This document shows, piece after piece, positions 58,391 through 64,000 of a stretch of 64,000 bases of DNA (the first letter of the stretch is position 1; each line of letters begins with the position of its first letter). The stretch comes from Ophiura sarsii. Taxonomy: Eukaryota; Echinodermata; Ophiuroidea; Amphilepidida; Ophiuridae. A program made the position numbers and the translations under genes. The DNA is taken from assembly GCA_035610835.1 (NCBI GenBank), contig CM069449.1:7028542-7092541 (forward strand), written 5' to 3'. The notes under the pieces are model-generated. The model searched no databases. It worked only from the letters and a program-made list of their open reading frames with translations, and was not told the origin of the DNA.

Positions 58391-58535
58391 TTTCCCCCTT
58401 ATTATTTTTTTAGAGGGGGTGGGGGCGGGGGCACAAATGGGTTTTTGGGGCGGGGGCACAAATGGGTTTTTCCCGTCAGGGAGGGGGGGGGGGGCATTCC
58501 CCCCCCCCCCCCCTCCCTGAGCTACGCCACTGGCT
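58391..58535. repeat. G/C-run cluster with CAGTGGCGTA end
   Basis: GGGGGCGGGGGCACAAATGG occurs in two partly repeated blocks. A G-run (58483-58494) and a C-run (58499-58513) pair as a hairpin. It ends GAGCTACGCCACTGG, a hAT-like end in reverse. Confidence 0.6.
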
Positions 58536-59457
58536 TACTTCATCATGTTCATGGCTACACTGTCGTATACATGTCGTTTGTTGTGAGCTTCCAAAACTCA
58601 AATTCAGTCAATTGTAAGATGAGATGCTCGCTGCACTTTAATAGATTTGTGAGCATTTCTAAATTACAAGTTCCCTTCATGTACCTGCACATCAGAAGTA
58701 GACATAACTGCGGGAAATAAACTGTGTCCCGAATTCAAACCTTCCTAACGGAAACTATGACCTCTAAAACCGTCGATGGTGCACTACGGTACATATGCAC
58801 ACTCATGCAATTTGGTAAACAATGACTAGATAAGTGTAAGAGACTGATTTGGAACCGCGGCAGCGTCGATAGGACTCGATTGTTTTAATTAAATTTAGGG
58901 AGATAATCACTGCGGGCACTCAGCTCCTCAAACACGCTGAGATAGCAAACCGGTGTTGGAGGTAGGGGCGGCGTATAGGGTTTTCAATGGGGGGGGGGGG
59001 GGGGGGGGGGCGGGGTAAATACACTGCATCATGCACTGCACCATACATACAGGTACATGACACTGCACCATGTGGTCTTGACCCTAACAAACTGGGAAAT
59101 GGTGGGGGTGTATTTATTCATTGAATTTATACATTTATTTATCAGCAAATTGTATTTCAATTTTTAGCTCATATAGGCATAATAATAGGGATCAATGATC
59201 CCTTTTTTGCAATAATTTGCGGGCAGTGGCGGTACCACCATACATTTTCGGCGGGGCGTGGGGGGGGGGGGGGGGGGGGGGGGGGGGGTAGTGGCGTAAA
59301 TTTGTTGTTGGCATTGGGCCGCCGGGTGATGATAGATTAGCGGCAGCACAGGCATCAACAAAGTAAGTGCATTCTTAACAAGAAGGCCTACTACATTGTA
59401 TGATTTCCCTTTTCTCAGCCACCAACTAAGTTTTACCGTATTCAAAACAGATTATTC
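58536..59457. other. Spacer with two poly-G tracts
   Basis: G-runs of 22 (58989-59010) and 29 (59260-59288). GGGCAGTGGCGGTACCACC (59221) is another CAGTGGCG-type end. No gene. Confidence 0.5.
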
Positions 59458-59632
59458 AGAGCCATTTGTCAAAGTCTATCTCAAGGATTACTGAACCAAT
59501 ACTAGGCATATTTATATGTATTTCACTGCATTTCTCGTGGTGATTGAAAATATGGTAATTAAATTCTGAATAATTTTGACATTTTTTAACAATATTTTGG
59601 AATGTCGCCTGCAGACGCCTGCCGCGTGGAAA
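59458..59632. mobile_element. Right part of the CCACGCGGCA MITE
   Basis: Matches 53208-53378 (CAAGGATTACTNAACCAA, GGAATGTCGNCTGCAGACGC, TGCCGCGTGGAAAGT). The left end is absent. Confidence 0.78.
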
Positions 59633-59739
59633 GTCTGAAGGAATAAGCAGGCAAAGCACCGTTCATCAACGGTGCTCCTTTGGTGAAGAGGAATTTCCTC
59701 CTTTCGGGTCCAAACCAGGGGCGCACCAAGCGCCGTTTT

Positions 59740-60208
59740 GAGGGTACACACCACCATAACCTTCCGCGGGCTAGGGTGCAGGGGTACTAAAGTCCCTAAC
59801 AAAACTTTGATTGCTGCTTCAAATGTGAATATTTTGACCAGATTTTCGCCATAGGTCTTAGATTTTGTTTTATTAAAAAGTTAAAACCTTCACGATTGTA
59901 ATCTGAAATGTAAAAAGTCATGAATTATTCTTGGGCGAAGTCTTGATCACACGTGTGAAGCGGCTCGAAACTCCGATTTTCCTTGTTTTTTACGCACTAT
60001 AAAGGCGGGTGTTTTGCGAAATCAAAATTACTGAAAAACTGGGACGGTCGATCACATATGAAATGTTGATAATATTAAAGGAAACAAAAATACAAAGATT
60101 TTACAACCAAAATGAATATCCTAGGTAAGGAGGAAGACCCCAGGAGAAGCGATTGAACACCGGGTTTCTAACACACGTTTCACTGGAAGCGACTATGGTG
60201 GTGTATAC
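59740..60208. mobile_element. MITE with AGGGTACACACCACCATA ends
   Basis: 469 bp with left end AGGGTACACACCACCATA and right end the complement of AAGGGTATACACCACCATAG. No clear target duplication and no coding frame. Confidence 0.65.
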
Positions 60209-60579
60209 CCTTGACTGAGATATTTTACACTAAACTTTAATTCCAACTCAAATTGAAGCAGTTAAAATTAACTTGATCATCACTATCATTCAAAGCTTTC
60301 ATTAATATCACAGGTTTAAATACATAATAAGACTTTATATAATTTGAAACCATTTTCCTCATATAATTATGAGGATAGGGCAAACAAGAGGTGCACGAAT
60401 GATTTCGATCACACGGGAACATTTACGATTAAAAAGCAAAGCTTTTCTATTGTTAATCCTTTTTTAAGGCTATGAAAGTCAATGCCTATGGTTCCCGTTT
60501 TTTCACACTCTTGGATTACACAAGCTACACCGTAACAAACTGCCAAACTAATTCATTATGAAAAGGTTCTGTTTGTTAA

Positions 60580-60900
60580 AGTTATATGTGTTCTAATTTC
60601 TGGCCCGATTTTCAACATCATGTTATCTATTCTAGCAATATTCCATAGTATAGTTGCGTACTTATCAATGGTTCTTCAGAAGCACAAGGTGACATGACAT
60701 TTGCCCAGTTAAGTAGTATACACACACTGGCACCACATTCATTTGCCCGGCCGTTTTCAAACCACAGTCCGCCCTTGACAGTGTAGTGATGAGGGGTGAT
60801 GATATTATACAACAAATTATAGAATTTTTCTTTTATATTCAAATCGCAGAGACACAAAATCAGTGCTTTATCATACATGCAGTAAAAGGATATAGATGGA
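60580..60900. mobile_element. TTAA MITE (family B), copy 3, inverted and degraded
   Basis: The left side (after TTAA at 60576-60579) reads AGTTATATGTGTTCTAAT, then GGCCCGATTTTCAACATCAT and AGAAGCACAAGGTGACATG, the complement of 16205-16375. The right border is not clear. Confidence 0.65.
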
Positions 60901-61269
60901 ACATAGATATTGAAATAAATATCAAAAACGTATGATATTTTCGCTATAAAACTGGCCTAGCTTATTTTCCAAGCACAATAAAAAGAGGGCCGAAGAAATC
61001 TAAAGAGATCGAAAGGAGTATGTTAATTTATTAACCGTTATCAATAAAGAGAAGGGTGATTTTACCAAACCCCTTAGATATTTTACTTACTTCATGGCAT
61101 TTTCTCTCTCTATAGAGGAACTTACCCGTATAATAGGGTACGGCAACTGAAAAAATCTTTGGTATTAACGCATAGCCTATTACCGCATACGGTACTTGAC
61201 TCCCGGACTTGACTGACCGAACTATGTCAATGGGCAAACCATCATGTTTTAGGACGATGTTTCAAGGCT
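60901..61269. other. AT-rich spacer
   Basis: No gene recognised. Confidence 0.4.
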
Positions 61270-62140
61270 ATATCCAACGTCCATTAGACAGCAGTTTGCC
61301 GACCTTAGTGTTAAAATTGGCCTGAGGACGACTTTCTAAAAAAATCAATGGGCCGACGGTGTGTGGGCCATGTTTGAACGACGTCGGGCCGACCGTTAAT
61401 TATGAGACATGATGTTTACCTCAACTGACGTTTCTCAGCGGTCAACCCCATATAGCCGACGTCCATTCGACAGCACTACGCCGACGTTCTGTACTTGGCC
61501 TAAATATGACGTCCTTAACGCGTCAGTAGACCGACGTATATAGGCCATGTTTTACCAACGTCATGCTGACGTTTAAAAGACGTCCATAATAAGTCTTCAT
61601 TTACTGACAGAATTGACAGTTTTCGGCGACGTTAAGCCGTCGTCCATTCGACAGCAGTACGCCGACTTTCTATACTTGGCCTAAATATGACGTCCTTAAC
61701 GTGGCAGTAGACCGACGTATATAGGCCATGTTTGACCAACGTCATGCCGACGTTTAAAAGACGTCCATAATAAGTCTTCATTTACTGACAGAATTGACAG
61801 TTTTCGGCGACGTTAAGCCGACGTCCATTCGATAGCATTACGCCGACGTTCTGTTCTTGGCCTAAAGATGACGTCCATATAACGTTATTGAGTCGACGTT
61901 TTGAAAGCCACATAATTACGGTCTTTTGACGACCTACAACCGACGTCCATACGACGGTAGTAGGCCAACGTACTGTACCCGACGTATACCCGACGTTTTG
62001 ACGACGTCAATGGACTGACGTTTTGTTAGCCCATAAATACCAACGTTGTGCCGACGTTGGCTGGACGTCTCGAATAAGACACGACGTCCAGCCGACGTTA
62101 CCGACCAAAACCCGAGGTCGGCACGACGTATCTGTGTTAT
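61270..62140. repeat. 181-bp tandem array rich in GACGT/CCGACGT
   Basis: Units start GCCGACGTCCATTCGA at 61455, 61636 and 61817 (spacing exactly 181). Diverged units, with GACGT every 15-40 bases, lie on both sides. The unit differs from the 113-bp array at 44715-45530, but the CCGACGT word and CpG richness are shared. Confidence 0.88.
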
Positions 62141-62693
62141 CAGGGCTATGACCTTAATTGACCCCACGTGACACCTCATGTGACTCCATATCATGTCCAT
62201 GTAACCTCCATCTCAGTGGTGATTTGATAAACCCGTGGCGGATTCAAAACCTATGTGTTATATCAATTACGCATACATGAATCATCTTTGATCATGTTCA
62301 TGACTGATCACATACGTACAAACCGAAACAGGCATTTTTTGTGACTTAAATTTCAATATAAATGTTAACAAATCAAAATAAGTTGTATGATGTGGTTTAT
62401 TTTGGGTCAAGTATGGGTGGTCATCCAAAAGATCTGACACGGTTCAGAATTTTGCGTGCTGGCTAGGACTTGGTCACAACAACAACTAGCAAAAAAAAAA
62501 TCCAACATATTGTACCGACCCTATTTTGAGGAATCTATATGGAAAAATAAACAAGTTGTATTTTTTTTTTTGGGGGGGGGGGGGGGGGGTGGGGTGGGGA
62601 GGGGGATATTATGTGAAATAGAACCATAAACCACGAAGAGCGCAATGAGGCTTGGAATATTATGGGCACATTATACATGATTATAGTCAGTGA
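62141..62693. other. Spacer with poly-T/poly-G tract
   Basis: T-run then 18 G (62572-62589). No gene. Confidence 0.45.
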
Positions 62694-63014
62694 ATGAAGC
62701 AGAGACTATGCCCCTCTTCGTCAGGTGGCCCGTCGAAAAATAGCCAAAAATCAGGCAACATGCAAACTAAGATGTCTAAAACGTCTGATGAAAATAAAAC
62801 GCGCGCATGTTTACCACATCTTTTATCGCCAACTTGTCAAGCACCCTTAATCCAAAATTCAGATAAATCACATTACATTTCCACAAAACATAAGCCTAAA
62901 CACACGCCTAAGGTTGGGTTTCGACAAAATATGCCCCTTTTTATTGATACAAATCTACAGGGAGAAGGATACGAAACGGTTTCTTATCGGGATGATCATA
63001 ACTTCATTAAATAA
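62694..63014 (+). CDS. Possible small gene or last exon, unidentified
   Basis: 106 codons from an ATG, lysine/serine/threonine-rich, ending LFIDTNLQGEGYETVSYRDD plus five residues and a stop. AATAAAG follows ~20 bases after the stop (63036), fitting a 3' end. CAG just before AGACTATG (62699) could be an acceptor instead, making this a terminal exon. The C-terminal half looks more like real protein than other frames in the window. No domain recognised. Confidence 0.35.
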   Translation: MKQRLCPSSSGGPSKNSQKSGNMQTKMSKTSDENKTRACLPHLLSPTCQAPLIQNSDKSHYISTKHKPKHTPKVGFRQNMPLFIDTNLQGEGYETVSYRDDHNFIK

Positions 63015-63019
63015 GTGTC

Positions 63020-64000
63020 AGAATGGACCATTTCAAATAAAGTTAAATTAGTTAGCTATAATTCGAATTTCGAAGTAATCTTTGTTTCTTCTTTTTTCTT
63101 CTTTTCCGGAGCCACCCAACGGATCATAAATTCCAGCCACTAATTCAAATTTGTTTTCAATTCAAATTTTTGAGAACGCCTAAAAAGGTGTTCTGGTTAT
63201 TAACACCAAAAGGTGTTCAAGATTTGTATATTAGAAATATTTACACATATTTTAAACAATATAATATCTTTACATTATTGAGTCAACTGAAAATGTATCA
63301 TGTTCTATTTTGAACACGGTGTTAAACAAGGAACAACTTTTTAACACCCTTTTTGTATCAGTTTGGGAACACCATGTGTTTTAGACCGCGTCCGGTGTTC
63401 ACAGGTCCTATCTTTAAAACACACGTCTGCGAACACCTTCCATTTATTTAATAATAAACTTAATAACAATAAAACTTAATAAACATCAGTAATAACAACG
63501 ATATGTCGCTTCTTGATTTATTTACTTGTGTTTTCAAACATATTGGTGGCATAAATTATTGTGTTAAATACCTCCACTACTTATCTTCTCACGTTTCTTG
63601 CTTCTCATTAACAGTTCAATTCAATATTACAGAAACGACCATGTTTGCTTAGGCCCAAAAAAAAAAATTGTTATATTGGCGTAACCCGCCCGACCCTAAA
63701 AATACGCCCGACCCTACACTTTTTTCTTTTTTTTTCAGTGAAAAAAAACAAACAAAAAAAACCGACCGACCCTAAAAAATAAAAAAATGAAAGAAAAAAA
63801 ATGTTTTTTCTCGAACGAAATACGACGGTGCTCCTCGAATAAACGGAAATTCCTTCCGAAAATATGGTTTATTGTGTTTTATTTGTATATAGACTTGTAC
63901 TGAGGGGTACTTCTAACAAACAATAGGGAATGTTTAAACTCGGTTAACATTGTTCAAAAACAGCTGCTAAAAAAAAAAAAAAAAATCCCTACCTACCTAC
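63020..64000. other. Spacer with GGTGTTC repeats and A/T runs
   Basis: 63180-63440 holds several GGTGTTC/GAACACC words in both orientations, suggesting a small inverted-repeat element without clear ends. 63680-63780 has CGCCCGACCCTAAAAATACG twice amid A/T runs. Confidence 0.45.

Overview
This is AT-rich animal genomic DNA, full of repeats and very poor in genes. The mix of elements suggests a marine invertebrate, possibly an echinoderm or hemichordate, but nothing here fixes the species. There is a Penelope-like retroelement with a GIY-YIG endonuclease, LINE fragments, a decayed LTR element, a tRNA-derived SINE and many short inverted-repeat DNA elements. Intron-type splice signals show it is eukaryotic. 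The only convincing host protein-coding sequence is one exon of an MLK/ZAK-like protein kinase on the minus strand (24200-24968).

Layout. 1-13230 is a higher-order tandem array of five ~2.6 kb units. Each unit is built from ~440 bp satellite monomers, one of which was interrupted by a ~0.75 kb foldback element. Unit 3 carries an extra 1055 bp transposon, and unit 5 stops exactly at the foldback's outer end. 14019-20112 is a transposon graveyard: two hAT-type MITEs with perfect 8-bp target duplications, three families of TTAA-flanked elements, a mariner-type element holding two of these, and minisatellites. After a 100-N gap (20425-20524) comes a frameshifted Penelope-like element, then an inverted-repeat element split by a CR1/L2-like LINE fragment. 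The kinase exon follows, then a 441-bp tandem duplication, a decayed LTR-element fragment whose own sequence grew into a 41-bp minisatellite, a tRNA-like sequence and simple repeats.

33.7-42.6 kb holds a 31-bp minisatellite split by a SINE, and a 5.7 kb foldback element with ~1 kb arms. The foldback's loop contains a broken reverse transcriptase, and its right arm contains another inverted-repeat element that itself carries a LINE fragment. 44.4-45.5 kb and 61.3-62.1 kb hold two different tandem arrays that are both rich in the word CCGACGT. 46.2-50.2 kb is a mariner-ended element containing a second TA-flanked element, in which a 17-bp motif recurs about ten times on both strands. 50.6-59.6 kb holds a TTA-flanked GC-ended element, several foldback MITEs, a very long hairpin and striking poly-G tracts.

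The genes do not form a pathway. The window is best read as a record of nested insertions, whose order can often be worked out because interrupted and uninterrupted copies are both present. All assignments rest on reading the sequence; no database search was run.
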